A stretch of 64,000 bases of DNA from Roseibium aggregatum IAM 12614 (GCF_000168975.1 NZ_AAUW01000003.1:248001-312000), one strand, 5' to 3'. Positions 29,126 through 37,950 are shown, counted from the stretch's first letter. Made by a program: numbers and translations. The notes: generated by a model not told the origin, from the letters alone.

Positions 29126-29764
29126 ATGGCCCAGGACATTGAAAAGATCGAGAAGGTAATGTGCGCGGCACCGGTGATCCCGGTGCTGATCGTGGAAGAT
29201 CCCAAGAAGGCCGTTCCCATGGCCGAGGCGCTTGTGCGCGGCGGCCTTCCGGCCATCGAGATCACGCTGCGCACGGCTCATGCCCTGGAAGCGATCAACG
29301 CCGTCAACGAACACGTGGAAGGCGCAATTGTCGGCGCCGGGACTGTGCTGGACGGCAAGCAATATGACGCCGCCGTTTCTGCCGGTGCCCGCTTCATCGT
29401 CTCGCCTGGCGCGACCGCAAACCTCCTGGATGCCGCCGACCAGCACAGCGTGCCGCTGCTTCCGGGCGCAGCGACCGCTTCGGAAGTCATGTTCCTGCTG
29501 GAGCGCGGCTATGAGCGGTTGAAATTCTTCCCGGCCGAACAGGCAGGCGGCGCGTCTTATCTCAAGTCCCTGTCCTCGCCTCTGGCCGCGGCCAAGTTCT
29601 GCCCCACAGGCGGCGTCAGCCTCGACAAGGCTCCGGACTATCTGAAACTGCCGAACGTTCTCTGCGTTGGCGGTTCCTGGATTGCGGATGCCAAGGCAAT
29701 TGCAGCGGACGACTGGTCCGGGATCGAAGCACGCGCAAAGGCAGCAGCGGCGCTCAAGATCTGA
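29126..29764 (+). CDS. eda: KDPG aldolase (2-keto-3-deoxy-6-phosphogluconate aldolase)
   Basis: 212-aa TIM-barrel aldolase cleaving KDPG into pyruvate and glyceraldehyde 3-phosphate. The catalytic Glu45 (AIEITLRT) and Schiff-base Lys133 (RLKFFPAE) are at the same positions as in E. coli Eda. The start at 29126 follows TTTTGGAGG; an upstream ATG at 29090 would include the ribosome-binding site. It ends the sugar operon and is followed by a strong terminator. Confidence 0.96.
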   Translation: MAQDIEKIEKVMCAAPVIPVLIVEDPKKAVPMAEALVRGGLPAIEITLRTAHALEAINAVNEHVEGAIVGAGTVLDGKQYDAAVSAGARFIVSPGATANLLDAADQHSVPLLPGAATASEVMFLLERGYERLKFFPAEQAGGASYLKSLSSPLAAAKFCPTGGVSLDKAPDYLKLPNVLCVGGSWIADAKAIAADDWSGIEARAKAAAALKI

Positions 29765-29814
29765 ATAGCGAGCAGTCTCCGGGCAGCAGGCGGCCGGAAT
29801 GCCGTTTACAAACG

Positions 29815-29848
29815 AAAAGAGCCGGGCGACAGATCGCCCGGCTCTTTT
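29815..29848. terminator. Strong bidirectional terminator between eda and the CsbD gene
   Basis: A 15-bp perfect stem (29815-29829 with 29834-29848), loop CAGA, A-run before and T-run after. It lies between convergent genes and can stop transcription both ways. Confidence 0.95.
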
Positions 29849-29863
29849 TCATCTGTACGACGA

Positions 29864-30061
29864 TTAGTGGCGGCTTGCCCACTCATCGACTTCGCGCTCT
29901 GCTTCTTCGCGCGACTTGCCGTAGAGCTCCTGGATCTTGCCGGCAAGCTGATCGCGATTGCCTTCGATCCGGTCCAGATCGTCTTTGGTAAGCTTGCCCC
30001 ACTGTTCCTGGGCCTTACCTTTAACCTGTTTCCAGTTGCCTTCGATGATATCCCAATTCAT
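29864..30061 (-). CDS. CsbD-family stress protein
   Basis: 65-aa hydrophilic, highly charged protein. It has the family pattern MNWDIIEGNWKQVKGKAQEQWGKL and GNRDQLAGKIQELYG. CsbD proteins are induced by general stress in many bacteria, with unknown biochemical role. AAAGGAG precedes the ATG. It is located beside the PRC-barrel gene, another common stress or envelope neighbour. Confidence 0.92.
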   Translation of the reverse strand: MNWDIIEGNWKQVKGKAQEQWGKLTKDDLDRIEGNRDQLAGKIQELYGKSREEAEREVDEWASRH

Positions 30062-30204
30062 GTCGCTTCTCCTTTGATGAGCCGCCGGTCAAATGGTTTC
30101 CACTTGCTCCGGTCGGTTGTTGCGGGGCTGCAGGGTCTCAACGTCCTGACAGCGGCATTCGAACCACCTGTCCGGAAGTGCCTCCGCATCAGCCCCGGTT
30201 GGGA

Positions 30205-30261
30205 AATCGCCTGTTTGGGCGATTGGCCTGGCTGCATGAACGGATTGCCCAGGCAGCCAGG
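30205..30261 (-). terminator. Possible terminator hairpins after the PRC-barrel gene
   Basis: Two stems lie downstream of the minus-strand gene. One is 30227-30235 with 30253-30261 (CCTGGCTGC / GCAGCCAGG). The other is 30205-30211 with 30218-30224 (AATCGCC / GGCGATT). No strong T-run follows, so termination is only suggested. Confidence 0.4.
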
Positions 30262-30268
30262 GCTTGGA

Positions 30269-31120
30269 TTATTGAGCCGCTTCGTAAGTCGGCAGCGCTT
30301 CAAGCTGCTCCTTGGTGGCACCCACGTAGATACGCAGGTCGTCGCCGCTATCTTCACGGATGATCTGCAGTTCGTCGAACGTCATGGCGACCGGCTTTTC
30401 GCCGATACCCAGGAAGCCGCCGATGTCCATGACCACCTTCTGGATCTGACCGTCTTCGGAGATCACGAGCTGGTCGATTTCGCCGATGTCTTCGTCATTG
30501 GCGTCATAGACACTCGCTTCCTGAAGATCTTCCGCAGTCAGTTCGGAAATGACAGCTTCCTTGTAGCCTTCGCGCTCAACGTCTGCACGCGGCAGCATCG
30601 GGCGGCTTGCAGCACTGCCTTCGGCGTTCGAGTCGGCCATTTTGGTGGCTTCAGAAGGTTCTGAAGAACGGTTCGGGTTTTCATAGGCTTCGGCGCTGGT
30701 CAGAACGTCCTTGTTGGCGTTGACCACCAGGAAGAAGCTCTCGGCGTCATCCTGCTCGCGAACCACCTTGAGCTGATCCATCGGCAGGGCGATATCCTTC
30801 TCGCCAATTCCGATGAAGCCGCCGACACCCAGAACGACTGCCTTCACCGAGCCGTCGAAGCTGAGGATGACATCATCGACTTCGCCGATGTCGTCCCATT
30901 CCTTTTCTTCATCGGCCCGCGCCTGATACTCGTCGCTGAACCGGTCGTAGTTCTCCTCGACAGAGTAGATACGCATGCCGATCAGATCGGAAGCAAGAAA
31001 TTCGCTGGTAGCGGCTGCATCCGTATACTTGTATGTTTGCAGCGCTTTTACTTGTTCAGCCGCGTAAATTGATGTTGTCAGCATCAAGGACATAGCGGTA
31101 GCGGTGATAATCCGTTTCAT
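30269..31120 (-). CDS. Exported protein with two PRC-barrel domains
   Basis: 283 aa with a signal peptide (about 1-20, ending SIYAAE). Two PRC-barrel units lie at about 45-135 and 190-270. Each has the pattern L-x-G-x-x-(V/I)Y and a core DIGEV/DIGEI-D-x-(L/V)-(I/V)-(I/L)-S followed by VVLGVGGFIGIGEKDIALP or VVMDIGGFLGIGEKPVAMT. The linker is Ser/Ala/Asn-rich. The start at 31120 follows GAGAGGA. PRC barrels mediate protein interactions; the role of this periplasmic class is not known. Confidence 0.88.
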   Translation of the reverse strand: MKRIITATAMSLMLTTSIYAAEQVKALQTYKYTDAAATSEFLASDLIGMRIYSVEENYDRFSDEYQARADEEKEWDDIGEVDDVILSFDGSVKAVVLGVGGFIGIGEKDIALPMDQLKVVREQDDAESFFLVVNANKDVLTSAEAYENPNRSSEPSEATKMADSNAEGSAASRPMLPRADVEREGYKEAVISELTAEDLQEASVYDANDEDIGEIDQLVISEDGQIQKVVMDIGGFLGIGEKPVAMTFDELQIIREDSGDDLRIYVGATKEQLEALPTYEAAQ

Positions 31121-31420
31121 AATGTTATATCCTCTCACATTTATTTCACACGCCAGCAACATCAGTATTTCTGTTGATGAGACAGTTACTGTGAGAACCA
31201 CCGAGCACAAAAGAAGTTCCGGTCAAAAAACTATTTTTTAAAAAATCGAGCATCCCCTTTGCAAACGCCAGTGGATCATGCACGGCACTCCGCTGGAGAC
31301 CGGCGCTCAAGATACAGCTTCTCCATTTGGGGTCAGATATTCGCTCCGCAGGGCACTCGTTTGCAGGCAAGTGAGATGGAAAGCCCTGGTGAGAGAACGC
31401 CCAGGTCAGGCTGACAAGAT

Positions 31421-31444
31421 CAGGTCAGGTCAGGTCAGGTCAGG
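31421..31444. repeat. CAGGT pentanucleotide microsatellite
   Basis: Just under five perfect CAGGT units (24 bp), with related imperfect units just upstream (31402-31410). On the minus strand the repeat TGACC supplies the stop codon of the PilZ gene at 31440-31442 and stops in the other frames. Length changes would affect only the 3' untranslated region. Confidence 0.85.
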
Positions 31445-32048
31445 CGTCCTGCTGCTCTTCCGAGTCCACGTCGGTATCGTCGTCGCTCTCGCCGTCCTCG
31501 TCATCCTGCTCGAGCGTCCTGTCCCACAGAAGACGCAACCCGGCCGAGGTGTCGTTGCGCCACGCAAATTCGGCAACAACCGCCCTGTCGAATTTCCTCA
31601 TCGTCAGCAGCACTTCCTCGGGAAGCGCCGTCAATCCCTTGGCGGTTATCCGGCAACCGTTCTTGCCTGCATCGACAATCGTGCCACTGATTTCCGTAAT
31701 TCCGTCGAAGTCTGCGATCTTGACCGGAATGCTGACGTTGTTCCGCTTTTCCCGGCGCTTGTCCGAAACGGATGTTTCGTTCTTGGAGAAGACGACCGCC
31801 GCGTCACTGCCTTTTACGGACGTAACATGGGCCTTGAAAAGCTTTGCCGCGTCCTTGGGACGGATACCGATATTTTTATAGAGTTCGCCGATGTCCGGCG
31901 AGGTCAACCGAAAACCCCATTCGCTGACATTTGACGCAACGGCGTTGATCACCGACAGATTGTCGAAATCAACCACGAGGACTTCTTCCTCGGCATCCGG
32001 TTGATCGAGCAGATGGGCCAAACCATGTAATTTGTTCTCGGAACTCAT
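31440..32048 (-). CDS. PilZ-domain protein
   Basis: 202 aa. A C-terminal PilZ domain (about 97-175) starts with RREKR, the RxxxR c-di-GMP-binding motif. It continues with DAGKNGCRI at the place of the usual (D/N)xSxxG, in which Gly replaces Ser. The N-terminal 90 residues are of unknown fold. The last 25 residues are almost all Asp, Glu and Gln. It probably binds c-di-GMP and alters motility or surface traits. The substituted motif leaves some doubt about binding. Confidence 0.8.
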   Translation of the reverse strand: MSSENKLHGLAHLLDQPDAEEEVLVVDFDNLSVINAVASNVSEWGFRLTSPDIGELYKNIGIRPKDAAKLFKAHVTSVKGSDAAVVFSKNETSVSDKRREKRNNVSIPVKIADFDGITEISGTIVDAGKNGCRITAKGLTALPEEVLLTMRKFDRAVVAEFAWRNDTSAGLRLLWDRTLEQDDEDGESDDDTDVDSEEQQDA

Positions 32049-32289
32049 AGATTCGGTTTACCTTCAGGAAACTTTCATTTCACTTAAAACAATGCCGTTT
32101 CCAGGTTAAATTGGCGCTGTTTTCCGCCAGGTTTTCACATAGTGGCTTTCACCGCCCAGGCAACATGAGCAAATTTTCCTATTGGCGAGCGCATCAAAAG
32201 CGCGCTTAGGTAGTCCACGCCCATTCGTGCAGCTCTTTTGCCATGGGCGCCCCTCGACCTGCCTTGCCCCCCTTACGCAGGAGTTTCCC

Positions 32290-33081
32290 ATGGCAAAACT
32301 TATCGGACTGGCATTTGCGGCTGCCGCAAGCATTGGTTTTCTGGCGCAAGCACATGCAGAAGAATTGTGCCAGGGCTTCGGCCCTCAAACGCCACGCGAC
32401 ATCACCCAGACCGCCGGGTTGAACACATCCTCGGTCTCGATTGCACCGTCCGCCGACAAATTGAACCTGTGCAACATCCACACGCACACGAATGCCGAAC
32501 ACAAAGGCCCAGGCTTTACCGTTTTTGCCGGTGACGGCGAACATGGCGGCTATCAGTGTAATGAAACCGCCGAGCTGACTGAGGCCGAGCTGAAGGCACC
32601 TGCCAGCTCAGCCTTCAAGGGAGTGAAGCCCGGCGACACGATTGAAGTCCACTGGGTCTACACTTCCTGCAACGCCACACCCGGCAAGGGCCTCGGCTCC
32701 TGCCTGAGTGATGCCTGCGCCAACCCGCAGCTTCGGGTCGAAGCGCAGGTCTTCCTGGTGGTGAACGATGCAGACGCCCTGAATTTTCTCGACTTCGCCT
32801 ACGACGGTAACATCGTGAATGGCCTGCACCAGCCCAAGGCCCTGCCGGAGGGAACGGGCACACCCGTCACCTTCATCGGGTCGACGACAGGCCCCAGCTA
32901 CACACAGTCAACCTGTTCTCCGCTGCAAGTGACCTGGAGCGTGAAACCGCAATGTGCCAAGCTGGATATCAACTCGCTCAACGCCTGGGCGGAACAAGGC
33001 AATGTCTTCAAGGAAGACTATTCCCACGGCGTCCGCCAACTGGTCACCGCGCCTGAATTGCTGGCCCCGATCGCCAACTGA
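32290..33081 (+). CDS. Delta-class carbonic anhydrase, exported
   Basis: 263 aa with a signal peptide (about 1-23, ending AQAHAEE). The mature protein shows the delta-CA pattern first known from diatoms: CQGFGPQTPRDI, the zinc-ligand region LCNIHTHTNAEHKG with three His, GDTIEVHWVYTSC, GLGSCLSDACANPQLRVEAQVF and CSPLQVTWSVKPQC. Cys residues suggest disulfides in the periplasm. GGAG precedes the ATG by 8 bp. It should convert CO2 and bicarbonate outside the cytoplasm. It is a single gene with no bicarbonate transporter beside it. Confidence 0.85.
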   Translation: MAKLIGLAFAAAASIGFLAQAHAEELCQGFGPQTPRDITQTAGLNTSSVSIAPSADKLNLCNIHTHTNAEHKGPGFTVFAGDGEHGGYQCNETAELTEAELKAPASSAFKGVKPGDTIEVHWVYTSCNATPGKGLGSCLSDACANPQLRVEAQVFLVVNDADALNFLDFAYDGNIVNGLHQPKALPEGTGTPVTFIGSTTGPSYTQSTCSPLQVTWSVKPQCAKLDINSLNAWAEQGNVFKEDYSHGVRQLVTAPELLAPIAN

Positions 33082-33206
33082 CCGGCCCTCCGCCGCCGGC
33101 AACCTCCTCTGCGTTTCCGGCGGCGCCTGCTCCAGAATTTCCTCTCCCGCTCGATGGATGGGTATGTTAATGGATGCCCTGCGCAACGGGCGCGTAACCA
33201 GGCCGC

Positions 33207-33218
33207 TAAATCGATTTA
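33207..33218. promoter_or_regulatory. Palindromic operator upstream of pgi
   Basis: TAAATCGATTTA, a perfect 12-bp palindrome sharing its core with the zwf and edd operators, ends 12 bp before the pgi ATG and abuts its ribosome-binding site (AGAGGA). A repressor bound here could block transcription or the start of the message. Confidence 0.65.
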
Positions 33219-33230
33219 AGAGGATTGTTC

Positions 33231-34853
33231 ATGGCGCTAGAAGCAGCATTTGAGGCTCTCAACCAGCACGCGGAACAATTGGAAGGCACATCTCTTCGGC
33301 AACTCTTTGCAGCCGACCCCGCTCGGTTCGAGACGTTCTCCGCCAAAACAGACGACCTGTTGCTCGACTACTCCAAGTCCCGGATCGACGCCAAGGCGCT
33401 CGACCTGCTCATCGGCCTTGCTCGCGCCGCAGATGTGGAAGGCAAACGTGCGGCCATGTTTGCCGGCGAAAAGATCAATGGCACCGAACAGCGGGCCGTT
33501 CTGCACACGGCCCTGCGCAACCAGTCCGACCAGCCGGTACTGGTCGACGGTGAAGATGTGATGCCCGATGTGCGGGCGGTTCTGGCGGCCATGGCCGATT
33601 TTGCCGAAGCCGTCCGCTCCGGCGACCTGACGTCTTCCACCGGCGATGCGTTCACCGATGTCGTTAACATCGGCATTGGCGGCTCGGATCTCGGGCCGGT
33701 CATGACCACCATTGCCCTGAGCCCTTACCATGACGGCCCCGAGCTGCACTACGTCTCGAACGTCGACGGCGCCCATATTGCCGATACGCTGGAAAAACTC
33801 GACCCGGCCACGACGCTGATCATCGTCGCCTCCAAGACCTTCACCACTATCGAAACCATGACGAACGCGCAGACCGCGCGCAAATGGATCGCCGGCGCAC
33901 TTGGGGAAGACGCTGTCGGCGACCACTTCGCCGCCGTTTCGACGGCGCTCGACAAGGTCGCAGCCTTCGGCATCGATGAGAGCCGCGTCTTCGGTTTCTG
34001 GGACTGGGTCGGCGGGCGCTATTCCGTCTGGTCGGCCATCGGTCTACCCCTGATGATCGCCATCGGACCGGATGCCTTCACAGACTTCCTGTCCGGCGCC
34101 CACGCGATGGACACCCACTTCGCAGAAACCCCGCTTGAGCAGAACCTGCCGGTACTGATGGCTTTGGTCGGCGTCTGGAACCGCGATGTGCTGGGCTATT
34201 CCACCCGCGCCGTCCTACCCTACGACCAGCGCCTGTCGCGCCTGCCTGCCTATCTGCAGCAGCTCGACATGGAATCGAACGGCAAGCGCGTGAAGCTGGA
34301 CGGCAGCCCCGTGACGCAGGAAACCGGACCGCTTGTCTGGGGTGAACCCGGCACCAATGGTCAGCATGCGTTTTACCAGCTGCTGCATCAGGGCACGACC
34401 GTCATACCCTGTGAATTTCTGATCGCCGCAAACGGCCATGAGGAAGACCTGAAGCACCATCATGATCTTCTGGTCGCAAACTGTCTGGCCCAGTCCGAAG
34501 CCCTGATGCTGGGCCGGACGCTTGAAGAGGCAAAGGCCCTGCTCAGCGCGTCCGGTATGGCTTCAAGCGAAGTGGACCGTCTGGCACCGCACAAGGTCTT
34601 TCCGGGCGACAGGCCGTCGATAACCCTGGTCTACGACCAGTTGACGCCCTTCGCGCTCGGCCGCCTGATCGCCCTTTACGAACACCGGGTTTTCGTCGAA
34701 GGCGCCATCTGGGGAATCAACTCGTTCGACCAGTGGGGCGTGGAATTGGGCAAGGAGCTGGCCACCGCTCTACTGCCGATGGTCAAGGGCGAAGTCTCCG
34801 CGGAATCCAAGGACGCCTCCACCAAAGGCTTGCTTGCCGCCCTGAAAAGTTGA
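33231..34853 (+). CDS. pgi: Glucose-6-phosphate isomerase
   Basis: 540-aa isomerase interconverting fructose 6-phosphate and glucose 6-phosphate. Family motifs: [14 protein letters not shown], the signature [41 protein letters not shown] with catalytic Glu and His region, and [18 protein letters not shown] with catalytic Lys. Starts at ATG 33231. With FrcK and Zwf it links fructose to the Entner-Doudoroff pathway, and it shares their operator although 3.5 kb away from eda. Confidence 0.96.
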   Translation: MALEAAFEALNQHAEQLEGTSLRQLFAADPARFETFSAKTDDLLLDYSKSRIDAKALDLLIGLARAADVEGKRAAMFAGEKINGTEQRAVLHTALRNQSDQPVLVDGEDVMPDVRAVLAAMADFAEAVRSGDLTSSTGDAFTDVVNIGIGGSDLGPVMTTIALSPYHDGPELHYVSNVDGAHIADTLEKLDPATTLIIVASKTFTTIETMTNAQTARKWIAGALGEDAVGDHFAAVSTALDKVAAFGIDESRVFGFWDWVGGRYSVWSAIGLPLMIAIGPDAFTDFLSGAHAMDTHFAETPLEQNLPVLMALVGVWNRDVLGYSTRAVLPYDQRLSRLPAYLQQLDMESNGKRVKLDGSPVTQETGPLVWGEPGTNGQHAFYQLLHQGTTVIPCEFLIAANGHEEDLKHHHDLLVANCLAQSEALMLGRTLEEAKALLSASGMASSEVDRLAPHKVFPGDRPSITLVYDQLTPFALGRLIALYEHRVFVEGAIWGINSFDQWGVELGKELATALLPMVKGEVSAESKDASTKGLLAALKS

Positions 34854-35085
34854 TTTGGGAACCAGACATTCGTTTACGCGTTAAAAGGTGAGGCGATCTC
34901 GTCATAATTTTGCCCAAGCGACCCTATCTGGTTCACATCGTTGAAGAACTCTTCTTGCGATTCACGATAAAGAAGGGCTTGCTGTCGCAAACAGAGATTG
35001 CCCCAACGTGCAAAGCAGCTTAGGCTTGGAAAGATTTTATACATTCGACCCGCCGTGGATGCGGTCCGAGAGGGAGACTGATTTC

Positions 35086-35355
35086 ATGAAAAAACTCGTT
35101 CTGCTCGCAGCAGTTGGCCTTGCCCTGGCGGGCTGCCAATCGGATAGCCAGCGCGACCGAGCCCTCGTAGGCGGCGGTCTTGGCGCGGCAACCGGTGCAG
35201 CAATCGGTGCTGCGGCAACCGGCGATGTCGGCGGTGCGCTGGTTGGTGGTGCAATCGGTGCGGCCGGTGGTGCCATCGTTGGCAGCGCGACGACACCGAA
35301 GAACTGCGTCGCTTACGACCGCTACGGCAATCCATACCGGGTCGCTTGCCCGTAA
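35086..35355 (+). CDS. Glycine-zipper lipoprotein, paralogue 1 of 4
   Basis: 89 aa. Lipoprotein signal with lipobox LAGC (Cys 17), then SDSQRDRALVGGGLGAATGAAIG. Two Gly/Ala-rich hydrophobic segments with GxxxG spacing follow, ending with the conserved tail TTPKNCVAYDRYGNPYRVACP. The two tail Cys could form a disulfide. Glycine-zipper outer-membrane lipoproteins are known, but their roles are poorly defined. It is first in a tandem array of four homologues. The 232-bp upstream gap to pgi shows no gene. Confidence 0.88.
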   Translation: MKKLVLLAAVGLALAGCQSDSQRDRALVGGGLGAATGAAIGAAATGDVGGALVGGAIGAAGGAIVGSATTPKNCVAYDRYGNPYRVACP

Positions 35356-35405
35356 CAGAGAGCGATCCTTTTTCGTTTCGGTACGATACCGTTGGGAAGA
35401 AAACT

Positions 35406-35675
35406 ATGAAGAAACTCCTTCTGATTGCCGCTTCGGCCGCATTTCTGGCAGGGTGTCAGTCTGACAGTCAAAGAGACCGTGCGCTGGTTGGCGGTGGTCT
35501 CGGCGCGGCAACCGGTGCCGTGATCGGTGCCGCCGCCGGTAACGGCGTCGGCCCGGCACTCGCCGGTGCGGCAATCGGTGCAGCAGGCGGTGCCATCGTC
35601 GGGTCTGCAACGACGCCCAAGAACTGCGTCGCCTATGACCGGTATGGCAACCCGTATCGCGTCGCCTGCCCCTGA
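35406..35675 (+). CDS. Glycine-zipper lipoprotein, paralogue 2 of 4
   Basis: 89 aa, lipobox LAGC, followed by the same SDSQRDRALVGGGLGAATGA block and the same 21-residue tail as paralogue 1. Differences cluster in the signal peptide and the second hydrophobic segment (GNGVGPALAGAAIGAAGG). It lies 50 bp after paralogue 1 in the same direction, likely cotranscribed. Confidence 0.88.
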   Translation: MKKLLLIAASAAFLAGCQSDSQRDRALVGGGLGAATGAVIGAAAGNGVGPALAGAAIGAAGGAIVGSATTPKNCVAYDRYGNPYRVACP

Positions 35676-35718
35676 TCTCAATTGACCTGAGCCAGTCAGG
35701 TCTTCACAGGTTTACGAA

Positions 35719-35988
35719 ATGAAAAAGATCCTGCTGGTGGCCCTCGCAGCCGCTGCCCTTGCTGGTTGTCAATCGAGCAGCCAGAGAGACCGTGCGCTGG
35801 TTGGCGGCGGCCTTGGTGCCGCAACCGGTGCCATTGTCGGCGCTGCTGCCGGTGCCGGTGCTGCTCCGGTTCTTGCTGGCGCCGCCATCGGTGCCGCAGG
35901 TGGTGCCGTGATCGGCGCTGCGACCACCCCAAAGAACTGCGTGGCACACGACCGCTATGGCAACCCATATCGAGTCGCCTGCCCGTAA
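35719..35988 (+). CDS. Glycine-zipper lipoprotein, paralogue 3 of 4
   Basis: 89 aa with lipobox LAGC, SSSQRDRALVGGGLGAATGA and tail TTPKNCVAHDRYGNPYRVACP. It lies 43 bp after paralogue 2. A terminator follows at 36048, so paralogues 1-3 are probably one operon. Confidence 0.88.
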   Translation: MKKILLVALAAAALAGCQSSSQRDRALVGGGLGAATGAIVGAAAGAGAAPVLAGAAIGAAGGAVIGAATTPKNCVAHDRYGNPYRVACP

Positions 35989-36047
35989 CGTCTGCAGTTC
36001 CCTTGCCTTACTGCAGACGGGAGCGACCACACTTTGCGACTGATACC

Positions 36048-36082
36048 GGCCATGCCCGTGATTTCAAGGGCATGGCCGTTTT
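36048..36082 (+). terminator. Terminator after the first three lipoprotein genes
   Basis: GGCCATGCCC (36048-36057) pairs with GGGCATGGCC (36068-36077), followed by GTTTTGCTTT. It separates paralogues 1-3 from paralogue 4. Confidence 0.85.
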
Positions 36083-36181
36083 GCTTTCATGATCTGCCTT
36101 GGATAAACCCGCCTTGGTAAGAAACTGTTAACCATAGATCGCCACCCTTACCGGACGCATTTTTTCGCCAAGGGGTTCTGG

Positions 36182-36454
36182 ATGAGATCTGTCCTTGCAG
36201 CCGCAAGTCTCGCCATTGTGCTGACAGGCTGCGCCAACACCGAAAGTCAACGGGACAGAATGCTGATCGGGGCAGGTCTCGGCGCAGCAACCGGAGCCAC
36301 GATTGGCGCAGTTGCCGGTTCGACAGTGAATGCGACCCTTGCCGGCGCCGCGCTCGGTGCCGTCGGAGGTGGCCTTATCGGCGTCGTCACTACCCCGCGC
36401 AACTGCATAGCCACGGATGAACAGGGCACGCCCTACAAGGTGCGCTGCCCGTAA
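36182..36454 (+). CDS. Glycine-zipper lipoprotein, paralogue 4 of 4 (divergent)
   Basis: 90 aa with lipobox LTGC (Cys 17). It keeps the SQRDRMLIGAGLGAATGA core, but the tail is TTPRNCIATDEQGTPYKVRCP, so it split from the others earlier. It is separated from the other three by a terminator and has its own upstream region, so it may be expressed under different conditions. Confidence 0.87.
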   Translation: MRSVLAAASLAIVLTGCANTESQRDRMLIGAGLGAATGATIGAVAGSTVNATLAGAALGAVGGGLIGVVTTPRNCIATDEQGTPYKVRCP

Positions 36455-36617
36455 GCAGCCTCTGCGCCTGACAAACAGGTCAATTTCGCGCGCCATCCCT
36501 GCGAAGGCAGGGAGCCGGCAACTCGGCTGAGCTGCGTGTTTTTCCAACTCAACCCGCGCAGAGGACCGATCTTGGTCTTGCCGCCAACGCGTCGCACCGG
36601 AACGGCAACGTGAAAGC

Positions 36618-36646
36618 AAAAAAGCCGGCCCAGAGGACCGGCTTTT
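36618..36646. terminator. Bidirectional terminator between lipoprotein 4 and ald
   Basis: AAAAGCCGG (36620-36628) pairs with CCGGCTTTT (36638-36646), with A-run before and T-run after. It mainly serves the minus-strand ald gene, ending 27 bp away. Confidence 0.9.
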
Positions 36647-36672
36647 CTCATGTTCTGAAGCGAAAGCTTCTA

Positions 36673-37812
36673 TCAGGCAGCCGCACTTTCCTTGGCCTGC
36701 TCAAGAGCAACCTTCGGATCGACATAGGCATAGCCGAGAGCGGTTGCGACCGCTTCACAGGTCACCTGGCCGCCGATGACGTTGAGGCCTGGCAGGAAGT
36801 GCGGATCGTCGAGCAGCGCCTTCTTCGCGCCCTTGTCGGCCAGCGCCAGGGCAAACGGCAGCGTTGCGTTGTTCAGGGCGTAGGTGGAGGTTTTCGGCAC
36901 CGCACCCGGCATGTTGGCGACGCAATAGTGAACGACTTCATCGATGATGTAGGTCGGCTCGGAATGCGTCGTTGCCTTGGACGTTTCGAAGCAGCCACCC
37001 TGGTCGATGGCGACATCCACGAGAACCGAGCCCGGCTTCATGCGGCTGACCAGTTCGCGCGAGACCAGCTTCGGCGCGGCGGCACCGGCCACCAGCACGG
37101 CCCCAATGACCATGTCGGCTTCCAGTACATGCTTTTCCAGCGCAGCCTTGGTTGAATAGACGGTCTTCAGAGCCGGACCGAATGTCTGGGAAAGATTGCC
37201 CAGAACAGTGGTGGACCGGTCAAGAACGGTGACATCCGCCCCCAGGCCGAGCGCCATGGTGATGGCATGCGAACCGACCACACCGCCGCCGATCACGACA
37301 ACCTTGGCCGGTTCCACACCCGGTACACCGCCCACAAGCGTGCCGGAGCCGCCCTGCGCCTTTTCCAGCGCCTTTGCACCGGCAATCACCGACAGGCGGC
37401 CGGCAACCTGGGACATCGGCACCAGAAGCGGCAGACCGCCACGGGCATCGACAACGGTTTCATATGCAATGCAGGTCGCACCGGATTTCACCAGATCGGC
37501 GGTCTGTTCCGCGTCCGGTGCCAGGTGCAGGTAAGTGAAGAGAATGTGGTCCGGACGCAGCATGGCGCGCTCGACGGCCTGCGGTTCCTTGACCTTCACG
37601 ATCATGTTGGCCGCATCGAAGACTTCCTTGGCGGTTGCCAGGATCTTCGCGCCTGCCGCTTCGTAATCGGCGTCGCTGGCACCGATGCCGACACCGGCGT
37701 TGGTTTCAACGACAACTTCGTGGCCGTGCGCCACCATTTCGACAACGCTGTTCGGGGTCAGACCGACCCGGTATTCATGGTTCTTGATTTCTTTCGGCAC
37801 ACCAATGCGCAT
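36673..37812 (-). CDS. ald: Alanine dehydrogenase
   Basis: 379-aa NAD-dependent enzyme converting L-alanine to pyruvate and ammonia, or the reverse. It starts MRIGVPKEIKNHEYRVGLTP with substrate Arg. Other motifs are VKVKEPQ with catalytic Lys, LFTYLHLA with catalytic His, and the NAD-binding VVVIGGGVVGSHA. GAGGAG precedes the ATG. It diverges from an Lrp/AsnC regulator, the usual arrangement for an ald activator. Confidence 0.96.
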   Translation of the reverse strand: MRIGVPKEIKNHEYRVGLTPNSVVEMVAHGHEVVVETNAGVGIGASDADYEAAGAKILATAKEVFDAANMIVKVKEPQAVERAMLRPDHILFTYLHLAPDAEQTADLVKSGATCIAYETVVDARGGLPLLVPMSQVAGRLSVIAGAKALEKAQGGSGTLVGGVPGVEPAKVVVIGGGVVGSHAITMALGLGADVTVLDRSTTVLGNLSQTFGPALKTVYSTKAALEKHVLEADMVIGAVLVAGAAAPKLVSRELVSRMKPGSVLVDVAIDQGGCFETSKATTHSEPTYIIDEVVHYCVANMPGAVPKTSTYALNNATLPFALALADKGAKKALLDDPHFLPGLNVIGGQVTCEAVATALGYAYVDPKVALEQAKESAAA

Positions 37813-37925
37813 AACTCGTCTCCTCTGGAAGCTTTATTGATTGGCGCGGATTCTACCGCTTTTTTTGTCGAATGTGCTTGCGTTCCAGGGGGCTGCAGTT
37901 CAAATTTGCGCAATAACCTTGCGTC

Positions 37926-37950
37926 AGATCATTTGTTCTTCAAATAATCT
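37926..37950. promoter_or_regulatory. Candidate Lrp/AldR operator
   Basis: AGATCATTTG-TTCTT-CAAATAATCT is an imperfect 25-bp palindrome (9 of 10 arm bases match) in the ald/aldR gap, 45 bp before the regulator gene. AT-rich dyads with about 15-bp core suit Lrp-family proteins. Confidence 0.55.

Noticed and set aside
31421-31444. Phase-variation switch at the CAGGT repeat
   Set aside because: The repeat is at the gene end, not in a promoter or early coding region, so on/off switching is unlikely.
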